A stretch of 64,000 bases of DNA from Knoellia sp. Soil729. GTDB lineage: Bacteria > Actinomycetota > Actinomycetes > Actinomycetales > Dermatophilaceae. Shown in pieces: positions 43,667 to 52,932 of this stretch. Position numbers and translations under genes: made by a program. Below the pieces are notes generated by a model. It saw only the letters and a program-made list of their open reading frames with translations, was not told the DNA's origin and searched no databases. The stretch's first letter is position 1. Every line of letters starts with the position of its first letter. The stretch lies in NCBI RefSeq assembly GCF_001427985.1, contig NZ_LMSA01000002.1, forward strand, positions 908,544 to 972,543, in the 5' to 3' direction.

Positions 43667-46600
43667 TCAGCTGGTGACCTCCACCGTGGTCGAGGCGACG
43701 CGGGTGCCGTCGATCGCGTGGGAGACCGAGCCCAGCCAGGTGTCCCCGGCGGCCAGGCCCGACCACGCCAGTCCGACCTGAACCTTCGTTCCCGCCGTGG
43801 CGGTCGTCGGGCTGCCCGACGTCACCGACAGGCTGCCTCCCGTCGCGTTCGGGACGAGCCACGACCTGAGGTCGAACGCGACCGGTGTGGCACCGACGGC
43901 CCAACCGTGGACGACCATCGTGTACGTGCCGTCCGCAGGCCGGTCGAGGTCGATCTGCTCGTCCGTCCCGCCGTTGGTCGACGCGGCCACCTGCTTGCCG
44001 TCCGGCCCGAACAGGTAGACGTCGATGTCATACGGCTCCGGAAGTTGGAGCTTCCAGCGCGCGTGGTCCACCCCACTGAGCGTGAACGACTTGCGCACGA
44101 CACCGGCACCGTCATCGGCGCTCGGGAACGTCTGGTCCGGGTCCTGCGCGACCGTGCCGGTGGTGTGGGTGGTGCCCACCAGCCCGTGCGGAACGGCCGT
44201 GTAGGTGCCGGCCTGACCGACCGTGACCGAGAGGGTGGCCGTGCCAGAGGTGCCGGAGCCCGACACGGTGGCGGGTGCCGCGATGGCGACCCCCTTGACA
44301 GCGATCGGGCTGCGGACCTCGTAGCCAGTGCCCTTCCAGGTGAGCGAGCCGAACTTCCACTCGCCGACCTTGGCGCCCGTGTTGCGGACGGTCAGCGTGA
44401 AGGACTTCGACGCACCCGGTGCCAGCTGGAGCGAGCTCGGGCTGGCAGTGGCGGAGTAGCCGGCCGGCGCCTCGATGACCGCGTCGACCGAGACCTTCTT
44501 GGCGCTGACGTTGGTCACGGTCCGGGTGACCGTCTGCTCGCCCGGGACGGCTTCCATGCCGATGGAGGCGTAGTTGAGGTTCGCCGCCGTCGTCGCGATG
44601 CCGGCATTGGCCAGGCTCTTGCACGTGGCGGCCGGGTTGCCGAACACCTCAGGACCTTCGGCGCAGAGGAAGCCGAGGTAGTCGTTGAAGCCGGCGTCGT
44701 AGACGAGGCCGGGCTGGAACGCCGACCCCTTCTTGGCCGGCTCACCCAGCTTGGCCATGCCGGAACCGGTGTCGAACGGCGTTGCCGGTGACACGCGGTC
44801 GCTGTCTCGCACCGCCGTGTAGGCGGTCGTCATCATGGCCGACTTTGCGGCCGCAGGTGACCAGTCGGGGTGCGCCTGCTTGAGCAGGGCGTAGGACCCG
44901 GCCACGACCGGGCTCGACATGGACGTGCCCGCGATGGCCTGCCAGAGCTCACCCGAGGGCTGGCTGCCACCGGTGGGCAGCGGCGTGTTGCCGGCCATGA
45001 TCTGGGCACCCGGAGCAGCGATGTCGGGCTTGATGATGTCGCCGTTGGGGACGGTCTCACCACGGCTCGAGAAGTAGGTCACGGTGGGGCTGTAGTGCCA
45101 CAGCGTGTTGATGCCGTCGTTGACGATCTGGGCGGTCGGCGCCGACTGCGAGTTGGCCCACGCGACGATCTCCTCACCCGGGGTGTTGTCCATCATCACC
45201 GTGGGCACGAAGAAGTTGTCCGAGAACATCGTGTCGGAGTCGACGGCGTTGTAGAGGACCATGCCGACACCGCCGGCACGCTTGACCTCGCCGCTCTTGG
45301 CGATGCGCCCGTTGGAGCCGCGCTCGCAGAGCACGATCTTGCCCTTGGCCTTGGCCGGGTCCAGCGAGCCCTCGACGCACAGGCCGGGGTTGGCCTTGCC
45401 GGCCAGGCCCGCCTTGGCGGCGTCGATGACCGGGGCGACAGCCGTGCCCCTGGTGACCGAGGTGCCGTTGTAGACCTTGCCGTTGCTCAGGTGGATGGAA
45501 CCGGCGTAGTTGCGCGGCAGCGTCGTCGCGCCGACCGAGGTCACCCACGGCACGTTGGACGGGCCACCGATGGTCTTCGGGCCGGGTCCGCTGTTGCCGG
45601 CGGAGACGGCGGCGAAGACACCGGCGTCCGCGGCGAAGAGGAACGAGAGCGTGTCCGCGGAGACGACGCGGGCGCCGCCACCGATGGAGTAGTTGATGAC
45701 GTCCACGCCGTCGGCCACTGCCTGGTCGATGGCCGCGGACAGGTCCGAGGTGTAGCCACCGCCGTCACCAAGGGCCTTGTAGGCGATGACCTGGGCCCGC
45801 GGGGCGATGCCGGAGACGACGTCCTTGGCGACACCGAAGATCTCGGACTGCACGTTGGCGTTGCCGGCAGCGGTCGTCGCCGTGTGCGTGCCGTGTCCTT
45901 CGTTGTCACGGGCCGAGTCGAACTCCTCGGGCGTGAGCCCGGCGTTCGCCTTGTAGGTGTCGAGGAACTCGCGGGCACCCACCAGCTTGTTGTTGCACGT
46001 GAAGGGCTTGTCGTTCGTGTTCCACGCGGTGTTGCCGAAGTCGCAGGCCGAACGCTCGGACTCGTCGAACTTCGGTGCCGCCGGGAAGGTCCCGTCGTCG
46101 GCGAGCATCGGCTGCTCGGGCCAGATGCCGGTGTCGATGACCCCGACGAGCACGCCGTTGCCGGTGACGCCGCTGTTGTAGGCGTCCTTCTTGTCGGTGA
46201 GGCCGAGGAAGGAGTTGAGGGCGTTGGGCCCGGTGCGGTCGGCCTTGGCCTGGTCGACGGCGGAGGCGATGGACTGCGCCTGGCGCATCTCGTCCGGGAT
46301 CACGGCTGCGACACCGGACTGCTTGGCCAGTCGCTCGGCGCCCTGGAGGTCGGTGCGCACCGCGAAGCCGTTGAGGGTGTTGCTGAAGTCGGTGGTCCTG
46401 CGCGAGCTGGAGACACCAGCTGCCTTGAGGACCTTGTCGTGCGAGGCCTTGATCGCCTTGCGCTTGGACTTGGCGGGAGCCTTGTTGAGGTCCTGCTGCT
46501 TGACCGAACGGACGAGCGGATCGGCCTTCATGAGCACGATGTAGCTGCCCGTGCTCGACTTGGCCACGGGCGACGAAGCGGTCTGGGCCGCACCGTCCCC

Positions 46601-46720
46601 GGTGGCACCGACTGCCGCCTGGGCGGTGGGCGCCAGGCTTGCCAAGGGCAGGATCGCTGCAGCGACGGCTCCGGTGGCCACCACTGCGAACTTCCTCCCC
46701 CGGGACTGGAGTTGAGACAT
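43667..46720 (-). CDS. Secreted S8 (subtilisin-like) peptidase with PA and C-terminal domains
   Basis: 1017 aa. Signal peptide with AQA cleavage near residue 35, an Inhibitor-I9 propeptide (about 58-150), then the catalytic domain: D196 in VIDTGIW, H276 in GHGTHTA, oxyanion N376 in SAGNSGPG and S600 in GTSMSSPV. A PA-type insert (about 410-530) sits between His and Ser as in plant cucumisin-like subtilases. Fibronectin-type and pre-peptidase-like beta domains follow (about 700-1017). Should be an extracellular general protease. The gene contains no octamer copy and is flanked by terminators. Confidence 0.95.
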   Translation of the reverse strand: MSQLQSRGRKFAVVATGAVAAAILPLASLAPTAQAAVGATGDGAAQTASSPVAKSSTGSYIVLMKADPLVRSVKQQDLNKAPAKSKRKAIKASHDKVLKAAGVSSSRRTTDFSNTLNGFAVRTDLQGAERLAKQSGVAAVIPDEMRQAQSIASAVDQAKADRTGPNALNSFLGLTDKKDAYNSGVTGNGVLVGVIDTGIWPEQPMLADDGTFPAAPKFDESERSACDFGNTAWNTNDKPFTCNNKLVGAREFLDTYKANAGLTPEEFDSARDNEGHGTHTATTAAGNANVQSEIFGVAKDVVSGIAPRAQVIAYKALGDGGGYTSDLSAAIDQAVADGVDVINYSIGGGARVVSADTLSFLFAADAGVFAAVSAGNSGPGPKTIGGPSNVPWVTSVGATTLPRNYAGSIHLSNGKVYNGTSVTRGTAVAPVIDAAKAGLAGKANPGLCVEGSLDPAKAKGKIVLCERGSNGRIAKSGEVKRAGGVGMVLYNAVDSDTMFSDNFFVPTVMMDNTPGEEIVAWANSQSAPTAQIVNDGINTLWHYSPTVTYFSSRGETVPNGDIIKPDIAAPGAQIMAGNTPLPTGGSQPSGELWQAIAGTSMSSPVVAGSYALLKQAHPDWSPAAAKSAMMTTAYTAVRDSDRVSPATPFDTGSGMAKLGEPAKKGSAFQPGLVYDAGFNDYLGFLCAEGPEVFGNPAATCKSLANAGIATTAANLNYASIGMEAVPGEQTVTRTVTNVSAKKVSVDAVIEAPAGYSATASPSSLQLAPGASKSFTLTVRNTGAKVGEWKFGSLTWKGTGYEVRSPIAVKGVAIAAPATVSGSGTSGTATLSVTVGQAGTYTAVPHGLVGTTHTTGTVAQDPDQTFPSADDGAGVVRKSFTLSGVDHARWKLQLPEPYDIDVYLFGPDGKQVAASTNGGTDEQIDLDRPADGTYTMVVHGWAVGATPVAFDLRSWLVPNATGGSLSVTSGSPTTATAGTKVQVGLAWSGLAAGDTWLGSVSHAIDGTRVASTTVEVTS

Positions 46721-46869
46721 ACGTCTTCCCCTCTACGGGTCCTTCGCGTGGCACGTCGTCGTGTCCGCGTCACCCGCAGCGGGAGCCAACGGGTGACGAC
46801 AGTGTGACCCCTGGATCGACGGCGCGCCAGAGGTTCGCAGAGAATCCTGTGCCGTCCGCACGAACCCAT

Positions 46870-46934
46870 CCGTCGAGAGTGGGCAAGGTCCTGCCTCGGG
46901 TACCCCGGAGCGGGACTCTGTCCACTCTCGACGG
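46870..46934. terminator. Inverted repeat after the LysR gene
   Basis: CCGTCGAGAGTGG (46870-46882) and CCACTCTCGACGG (46922-46934) are perfect 13-base inverse complements with a 39-base loop that itself contains a CTCGGG/CCCGGAG stem. It starts 5 bases beyond the LysR stop and so probably ends that transcript ahead of the protease promoter (46721-46869). Confidence 0.6.
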
Positions 46935-46938
46935 CTTC

Positions 46939-47835
46939 TCAGCTGGCGGTGTGGGCTCCGACGTCGCGCAGCACCGCGACGGCCCGGCCGACGACGGCGC
47001 GTTCGGCGCGGTCCGGACGGGCCAGCGCCACCACCCAGCGGCGGGCGTTGACGCCGCGCAGCGGCCGCAGCGCGAGGCCGTCGCGAGGGCGGGACGTGAA
47101 GCGCGGGAGCAGAGCGACCCCGACGCCGGCGACCACGAGGGCCTCCACGACCCGGTTGTCGCGCACACGCTGGACGACACGCACGGGCCGTCCCGTGACA
47201 CCCTCCAGTCCGTCGAGGACCGCCGCGAAGGGGTAACCCGGCGGCACACCGATCCAGGGCTCGTCGATGACGTCGCGCGGTGACAGCACGTCCTTGGCCG
47301 CGAGGGCGTGGCCGCTCGGCAGGGCCACGTCGAGGGGCTCGCGGGCGAGGACCGTGCGCGCGAGGTGCTCAGCGCCACGCGGGACGGCACTGAGCAGGCT
47401 GTGGCCGATGACGAGGTCGTGGTCGGCGGCGAGCGACGCGTAGTCCTCCTCCGACACGTCCGTGTCGCTCAGCTCGACGTCGATGCCCTCCCCGGCCAGC
47501 TGCACCAGAGCAGGCGGGACGAGGAACTCGGCGGCGCTCGTCAGGGCCGCGATCCTCACGGTGCCGGACGGTCGGCCCCGGAACTCGTCGAGCCGTGCCT
47601 CGACCCGCGCCAGCGCGCTCGCCACGTCGACTGCTCCGTCGGCGAGGAGCCGGCCGGCGTCGGTGAGCCGGAGCCCGCGCCCGACGGGTTCGACGAGCCG
47701 GACGCCGAGGTCACGCTCAGCCGTGCGCAGCTGCTGCGACACGGCCGAGGCCGTGCGATGGGTCGCTGCGGCCACGGCCGTGACGCTCCCGCGGTCGGCG
47801 AGCTCCCGCAGGAGGGCGAGATGACGAGCATCCAT
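46939..47835 (-). CDS. LysR-family transcriptional regulator
   Basis: 298 aa. N-terminal helix-turn-helix MDARHLALLRELADRGSVTAVAAA through SAVSQQLRTAERDLGVRL (1-48), then a periplasmic-binding-like effector domain. Divergent from the EamA exporter with about 71 bases between starts, the usual arrangement for LysR control of a neighbouring transporter. Effector unknown, possibly an amino acid or metabolite exported by the EamA protein. Confidence 0.92.
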   Translation of the reverse strand: MDARHLALLRELADRGSVTAVAAATHRTASAVSQQLRTAERDLGVRLVEPVGRGLRLTDAGRLLADGAVDVASALARVEARLDEFRGRPSGTVRIAALTSAAEFLVPPALVQLAGEGIDVELSDTDVSEEDYASLAADHDLVIGHSLLSAVPRGAEHLARTVLAREPLDVALPSGHALAAKDVLSPRDVIDEPWIGVPPGYPFAAVLDGLEGVTGRPVRVVQRVRDNRVVEALVVAGVGVALLPRFTSRPRDGLALRPLRGVNARRWVVALARPDRAERAVVGRAVAVLRDVGAHTAS

Positions 47836-47906
47836 GCAGGCAGCCTAAACACTTGACCAACAAACTTTCACTGGACCGAAGCAGTGCCAGCAGGAACGCT
47901 GGAGCC
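47836..47906. promoter_or_regulatory. LysR-EamA divergent promoter
   Basis: About 71 bases, noticeably richer in A and T than the surroundings (around AACACTTGACCAACAAAC). It should hold the LysR binding site and both promoters. I cannot assign -10 boxes with confidence. Confidence 0.4.
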
Positions 47907-48854
47907 GTGCCAGCACGCCACCGCCTCCTCGCCATGCTCGTCGCCGTCCTCTGGGGCGTGAACTTCATCGCCATCCACGCCTCGCTCGAACAGTTCCCAC
48001 CGTTCTTCACGGTGGCACTGCGATGGCTCCCGCTCGCGGTGGTTGCGGTGCTGTTCGTCCCGAGGCCGGACGTCGCCTGGCGCTGGGTCCTGCTCTACGG
48101 GCTCGGGTTCGGGATGCTCCAGTTCGTCTTCCTCTACTGGGGGATGGCCACGGGTATGCCGGCCGGCCTCGCCTCGCTCGTGCTCCAGAGCTCGGCGCCC
48201 TTCACCGTCGTCCTGGGCGCCCTTCTCGGGGAGCGCCTCTCACCGCGACGGGGGCTCGGAGTCCTCGTCGCCCTCGTCGGCCTGGCCATCGTGGGCTCGC
48301 AGCGCGGCGACGCCTCGGCCGCCTGGCCGTTCGTCCTCACCGTGCTCGGCGGGCTCGGCTGGGCCTTCGGCAACCTCGCGGTCAGGCGGGCCCGCTCGAC
48401 CCAGCCCTTCCGCCTCACGATGTGGATGAGCGTCGTGCCGCCGCTACCCATGTTGCTGCTCAGCCTCGTCGTCGAGGGCCCGCAGCGGATCGGCAGCTCG
48501 CTCACCTCCGTGTGGAGCTCGGTCGGGGGCCTGGCCGTGCTCGGCCTCGTCTACACCAGCCTCATCGCGACGGTCATCGGGACCGGCATCTGGTCCTGGC
48601 TCATGGCGCGGCACCCGGCGGGCACGGTCGCCCCCTTCTCGATGCTCGTGCCGGTCACCGGCCTCACCGCCGCGTGGGTCCTGCTCGGGGAGCGTCCCGC
48701 GGCACTGGAGTGGGTCGGCTGCGCGGTGGTCGTGGTGGGGGTCCTCATCACCTCGGGGCAGGGTCAGTCGCGCGGGAAGGACCCGGTCACCTCGAGCAGC
48801 CGGTCGTTGGCCTCGGGCTCGGCGATGGTCGCGCGGACCCCGTCGGTGCCGTAG
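47907..48854 (+). CDS. EamA/DMT-family transporter
   Basis: 315 aa from a GTG at 47907 with AGGA upstream; a TTG at 47853 or ATG at 47934 are alternatives. Ten predicted helices in two EamA repeats ([21 protein letters not shown] opens the first, [22 protein letters not shown] the second). These are metabolite or amino-acid exporters. The last 91 bases overlap the convergent aminotransferase gene. Confidence 0.88.
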   Translation: MPARHRLLAMLVAVLWGVNFIAIHASLEQFPPFFTVALRWLPLAVVAVLFVPRPDVAWRWVLLYGLGFGMLQFVFLYWGMATGMPAGLASLVLQSSAPFTVVLGALLGERLSPRRGLGVLVALVGLAIVGSQRGDASAAWPFVLTVLGGLGWAFGNLAVRRARSTQPFRLTMWMSVVPPLPMLLLSLVVEGPQRIGSSLTSVWSSVGGLAVLGLVYTSLIATVIGTGIWSWLMARHPAGTVAPFSMLVPVTGLTAAWVLLGERPAALEWVGCAVVVVGVLITSGQGQSRGKDPVTSSSRSLASGSAMVARTPSVP

Positions 48855-49864
48855 GGCCGCACCGTCAGGCCCACCTCCTGGCACGCCGCGGCAAGCTCGC
48901 CCGTGCGCTCGCCCACCGGGAACCACACGAAGTTGGCGTCGGTCTCGGGCAGGTCCCAGCCCTGCTTCTCGAGCTCGGCCACCACACGGGCCCGCTCCGC
49001 GACGAGCTGCTTGACCCGCACATCGAGCTCGTCGAACGCCTCGAGGGAGGCGATCGCCGCCACCTGCGCCAGCGAGCTCACGCCGAAGGGAATCGCCGCC
49101 TTGCGCAAGGCCTCGGCCACGGGTTCGTGCGCCACGGCATACCCGACCCGCAGTCCGGCAAGGCCGTAGGCCTTGGAGAAGGTGCGCAGGACCGCGACAT
49201 TGGGGCGCGCACGGTGGACGGCCAACGCGTCGGGCGCGTCGGCGGAGGAGACGAACTCGAGATAGGCCTCGTCGAGGACCACCAGCACATCGTCGGGCAC
49301 CGCGTCGAGGAACGCCTCGAGCTCGTTGGTGCGCACGCTCGGACCCGTGGGGTTGTTGGGGGTGCAGACGAGGACGACCTTGGTGCGCTCGGTGACCGCC
49401 GCCGCCATCGCGTCGAGGTCGTGACGCGCCTCGCTGGTCAGCGGCACCCGGACCGCCGTGGCACCGGACAGGGCCACGAGGATCGGGTAGGCCTCGAAGC
49501 TGCGCCACGCGAAGACGACCTCGTCACCGGGGTCGCACAACGCCGTGATGATCTGGCTCAGCACCCCGACACTGCCGGGGCCCGTCGCGATGCGCGCGGC
49601 CGGGACGTCGAGCCTGGCGGCGAGCGCCTCGGTCAGCGCCGCCACCCCCATGTCGGGGTAGCGGTTCATCTGGCCCGCGTGCTCGCGCACGACCTCGAGG
49701 ACGGACGGCAGGGGCGGATAGGGGTTCTCGTTCGACGACATCTTGTATGCCGTGACGCCCTCCAGAACGGCCGCCGGCCGGCCCGCGACGTAGGCCGGGA
49801 CACCACCCAGCGCCTCCCGGAGGCGGACGCGGGAGGACGGGGTCGGAGCAGCACCATCGGTCAT
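48764..49864 (-). CDS. hisC: HisC-like aminotransferase (histidinol-phosphate/aromatic)
   Basis: 366 aa, PLP fold type [20 protein letters not shown] is the HisC N-terminal signature, CTPNNPTGP the Asn/Pro loop, DEAYLEF the cofactor Asp/Tyr, and [16 protein letters not shown] carries the PLP Lys. It could be the histidine-pathway enzyme, but it stands outside a his operon. A phenylalanine aminotransferase (Pat) role, common for actinobacterial HisC paralogues, is equally possible. Start ATG 49864. Confidence 0.85.
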   Translation of the reverse strand: MTDGAAPTPSSRVRLREALGGVPAYVAGRPAAVLEGVTAYKMSSNENPYPPLPSVLEVVREHAGQMNRYPDMGVAALTEALAARLDVPAARIATGPGSVGVLSQIITALCDPGDEVVFAWRSFEAYPILVALSGATAVRVPLTSEARHDLDAMAAAVTERTKVVLVCTPNNPTGPSVRTNELEAFLDAVPDDVLVVLDEAYLEFVSSADAPDALAVHRARPNVAVLRTFSKAYGLAGLRVGYAVAHEPVAEALRKAAIPFGVSSLAQVAAIASLEAFDELDVRVKQLVAERARVVAELEKQGWDLPETDANFVWFPVGERTGELAAACQEVGLTVRPYGTDGVRATIAEPEANDRLLEVTGSFPRD

Positions 49865-49915
49865 GCTCGCCACTGTAGAGGGCCATGTCGAGCGGTCCCG
49901 TGCGAGCATGATCGC

Positions 49916-50305
49916 GTGCAGAACTTCGTGATCCGAGTCCTCATCAACGCCGTGGCCCTCTGGGCGGCCGCCGGCCTCGTCAACGGCATCAGCTTCGGCG
50001 AGGACGACGCCTGGACGAGCAAGGTCGTGACGATCGTGCTCGTGGCGCTGGTCTTCGGCCTCGTCAACGCCGTGATCCGCCCGATCGCCAAGATCCTGTC
50101 CTTCCCCGCGATCGTCCTGACGCTGGGCCTGTTCACGTTCATCGTCAACGCGTTCATGCTCCAGATCACCGAGTGGATCGCGAAGCCCCTCGGGCTCGCG
50201 TTCACGATCGACCAGTTCTTCTGGGACGCCGTGATCGGTGCCGTGATCATCACCATCGTCTCGTGGCTCCTCAGCGTGGTCCTGCCCGACGGCGACGACG
50301 ACTGA
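49916..50305 (+). CDS. Phage holin family 4 (four-TM) membrane protein
   Basis: 129 aa, GTG 49916. Four transmembrane segments with the pattern [40 protein letters not shown] and [20 protein letters not shown], matching the PF04020 membrane family found widely in bacteria. Despite the name, chromosomal members are not phage genes. Function unknown. Divergent from the aminotransferase, 51 bases apart, and upstream of the cyd operon. Confidence 0.85.
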   Translation: MQNFVIRVLINAVALWAAAGLVNGISFGEDDAWTSKVVTIVLVALVFGLVNAVIRPIAKILSFPAIVLTLGLFTFIVNAFMLQITEWIAKPLGLAFTIDQFFWDAVIGAVIITIVSWLLSVVLPDGDDD

Positions 50306-50378
50306 GCCGTTTGGCTACGACGTCCTGTCGTAGATACTATCGACGGTAGTAGTTTCTCCGTCGATCCCGAGGAATGCC
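50306..50378 (+). promoter_or_regulatory. cyd promoter with two palindromes
   Basis: CTACGAC (50315-50321), GTCCT, GTCGTAG (50327-50333) is a perfect inverted repeat. Directly after it, TACTA (50335-50339) and TAGTA (50347-50351) with inner CG/CG form a second near-perfect palindrome. The TAC/GTA half-sites resemble operators of BlaI/MecI/CopY-type repressors, and a BlaI-like gene lies at the end of this operon. Confidence 0.55.
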
Positions 50379-51845
50379 ATGGAGCCCGTCGACCTCGCGC
50401 GCTGGCAGTTCGCCATCACGACCGTCTACCACTTCCTCTTCGTCCCCGTGACGATCGGGCTCTCGCTCGTCGTCGCGGCGATGCACACGGCGTGGCTGCG
50501 CACCCGGCGACCGGAGTGGCTGCGGCTGACGAAGTTCTTCGGCAAGCTCTTCACGATCAACTTCGCGCTCGGGCTCGTCACCGGCATCGTCCAGGAGTTC
50601 CAGTTCGGGATGAACTGGTCGGACTACTCGCGCTTCGTCGGTGACATCTTCGGGGCGCCGCTGGCCCTCGAGGCGCTGCTCGCATTCTTCGTCGAGTCGA
50701 CCTTCCTGGGGCTGTGGATCTTCGGGTGGGGGCGCATCCCCGAGAAGCTGCACGTGGCGACGATGTGGGTGGTGCACGTGGGCACGCTGCTGTCGGCCTA
50801 CTTCATCCTCGCGGCGAACTCCTTCATGCAGAACCCGGTCGGCTTCCGCTACAACCCGGAGTCCGGGCGGGCCGAGATGACCGACTTCGTCGCGATCCTG
50901 CTCAACAAGGTGCAGCTCGTCGCCTTCCCCCACATCGTCACCTCGGCCTACATGGTCGGAGGGGCCGTGGTCATGGGCGTCGCGCTCTGGCTCTGGCGGC
51001 GTGCGGCCGCACCCGGCGCGCACGACGCCGACGACGTGCCCATGTACCGCCGCGCCACCCGCCTCGGCGCCGTCCTGACCCTCGTCGCGAGCCTGGGCGT
51101 CATCGTGTCCGGTGACGTGCAGGGCAAGATCATGACCGAGGTGCAGCCGATGAAGATGGCGGCGGCCGAGGCGCTCTACGAGACCGAGGCCGGTGCGGGC
51201 TTCTCGGTCCTCACCATCGGCTCGCTCGACGGTCAGCACGAGGTCTTCGCCCTCAAGGTCCCCAAGGTGCTGGCCTTCATGGCCACCGGCAGCCCCAGCG
51301 GCACGGTCGAGGGCATCAACCCGATCAAGGCGCGCAATGCGGAGCTGGTCGCCCAGATCGAGCGCACCTATGGCAGCGACGTCGCCCGCATCACGGCCGA
51401 CGCCGACTACACCCCCAACATCCCGCTGGCCTACTGGACCTTCCGCCTCATGATGGGGGTCGGGTTCGCGTCGATGGCGTTGTCCGCGCTCCTGCTCTGG
51501 GTGACCCGCGGCAGCTCGCGTCCACCGGTGTCACGGTGGGGGATGGCCGCGGCGGCCGTTGCTCCGCTGCTGCCGATCTTCGGCAACAGCTTCGGCTGGG
51601 TCTTCACCGAGACCGGGCGGCAACCCTGGCTCGTCAACGGGCTCATGACGACTGCCTTCGGCGTCTCGCCGTCGGTGTCCGCGGCCGAGATCTGGACGTC
51701 GATGACCGTCTACACCCTCCTGTATGCCGTGCTGGCCGTCGTCGAGGTCCGTCTCTTCCTGCGTTACGTCGCCCATGGCGCAGAGCCCTTCCACGAGCCG
51801 GACGAGGCGCCCGCCGAGGACGCGCCGCTCCAGTTCGCCTACTGA
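50379..51845 (+). CDS. cydA: Cytochrome bd oxidase subunit I
   Basis: 488 aa. ARWQFAITTVYHFLFVPVTIG contains H18, the heme b595 ligand. ETGRQPWLV is the diagnostic GRQPW motif, and the quinol-loop region (about 240-320) is of the short type. Nine membrane helices. Quinol-linked, high-affinity oxygen reduction in the membrane without proton pumping. First gene of an apparent six-gene operon, preceded by two palindromes. Confidence 0.97.
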   Translation: MEPVDLARWQFAITTVYHFLFVPVTIGLSLVVAAMHTAWLRTRRPEWLRLTKFFGKLFTINFALGLVTGIVQEFQFGMNWSDYSRFVGDIFGAPLALEALLAFFVESTFLGLWIFGWGRIPEKLHVATMWVVHVGTLLSAYFILAANSFMQNPVGFRYNPESGRAEMTDFVAILLNKVQLVAFPHIVTSAYMVGGAVVMGVALWLWRRAAAPGAHDADDVPMYRRATRLGAVLTLVASLGVIVSGDVQGKIMTEVQPMKMAAAEALYETEAGAGFSVLTIGSLDGQHEVFALKVPKVLAFMATGSPSGTVEGINPIKARNAELVAQIERTYGSDVARITADADYTPNIPLAYWTFRLMMGVGFASMALSALLLWVTRGSSRPPVSRWGMAAAAVAPLLPIFGNSFGWVFTETGRQPWLVNGLMTTAFGVSPSVSAAEIWTSMTVYTLLYAVLAVVEVRLFLRYVAHGAEPFHEPDEAPAEDAPLQFAY

Positions 51846-51876
51846 CTGCCGCACTGCTGAGAAAGAAGAGCTCGAC

Positions 51877-52917
51877 ATGGACTACCCGCTCATCTGGTTC
51901 ATCCTCATCGCGGTGCTGTGGACCGGCTACCTCGTCCTCGAGGGGTTCGACTTCGGGGTCGGGGCACTGCTGCCGGTCCTGGGCCGCCACCCGCATGTCG
52001 GCGCCGGCGTTGACGAGGCGGAGAAGCGCCGTCGCGTCATGCTCACCGCGATCGGTCCCCACTGGGACGGCAACGAGGTGTGGCTCATCACCGCCGGCGG
52101 CGCGATGTTCGCGGCCTTCCCGCACTGGTACGCCACGATGTTCTCCGCGTTCTACCTGCCCCTGCTGCTCCTGCTCGTCGCGCTCATCGTGCGCAACATG
52201 GGCCTCGAGTACCGCCACAAGCGCGACGACGACACCTGGCGCCGGCGCTGGGACGCGGCCATCATCACGGGGTCGCTGCTGGCGCCGTTCCTCGTCGGGG
52301 TGGCGCTCACCAACATCGTGCGTGGCGTACCCCTGGACAAGGACTTCGAGTTCGTCGGCTCGCTCGGGACCCTGCTCAACCTCCCGAGCCTGCTCGGTGG
52401 TGCCACCTTCGTGGCCCTCTCCGTGACCCACGGCGCCCTGTTCCTCACGGTGAAGACCGAGGGCGCGGTCCGCGAGGACGCTCGAGAGGTCGCCGCCCGG
52501 TCGGGCGGCGTGGCAGCGGTGCTCGCACTCACCCTGCTCGGCTGGCTCCTCGGCACCCAGTGGTCGGTCACGGTCGCTTCGCTGGCCCTCATCGCGGCAC
52601 TGGGGCTGGTCGCCGGGCTCGTCGCCAACCACGCCGGGCAGGAGCACGCAGCCTTCGCGGGCACGGCAGTGGCGTGGGTCGGGGCGGCCTCGGCGTACTT
52701 CGTCGCGCTCTTCCCGGCGGTCATGCCCACGACCCTCGCCGACGGTGCCTCGCTCACCATCGATAACGCCGCGAGCACGACGATGACCCTGCAGATCATG
52801 TCGGTGGCCGCACTGCTCTTCCTGCCGATCGTCCTGGCCTACACGGCCTGGACCTACTGGGTGTTCCGTCGCCGCCTCTCGACCTCCCACATCCCCGCGC
52901 CGGTCCTGGTGAAGTGA
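51877..52917 (+). CDS. cydB: Cytochrome bd oxidase subunit II
   Basis: 346 aa, 31 bases after cydA. Signature YLVLEGFDFGVGAL (18-31), PHWDGNEVWLITAGGAMFAAFP (61-82) and eight to nine membrane helices. Stabilises the heme centre of CydA and completes the oxidase. Confidence 0.97.
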   Translation: MDYPLIWFILIAVLWTGYLVLEGFDFGVGALLPVLGRHPHVGAGVDEAEKRRRVMLTAIGPHWDGNEVWLITAGGAMFAAFPHWYATMFSAFYLPLLLLLVALIVRNMGLEYRHKRDDDTWRRRWDAAIITGSLLAPFLVGVALTNIVRGVPLDKDFEFVGSLGTLLNLPSLLGGATFVALSVTHGALFLTVKTEGAVREDAREVAARSGGVAAVLALTLLGWLLGTQWSVTVASLALIAALGLVAGLVANHAGQEHAAFAGTAVAWVGAASAYFVALFPAVMPTTLADGASLTIDNAASTTMTLQIMSVAALLFLPIVLAYTAWTYWVFRRRLSTSHIPAPVLVK

Positions 52918-52932
52918 GCGGACGGCATACGG

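Noticed and set aside
49916-50305. Prophage remnant suggested by the holin-family membrane protein
   Set aside because: No lysin, integrase, structural gene or att site is present, and the family is widespread on chromosomes.
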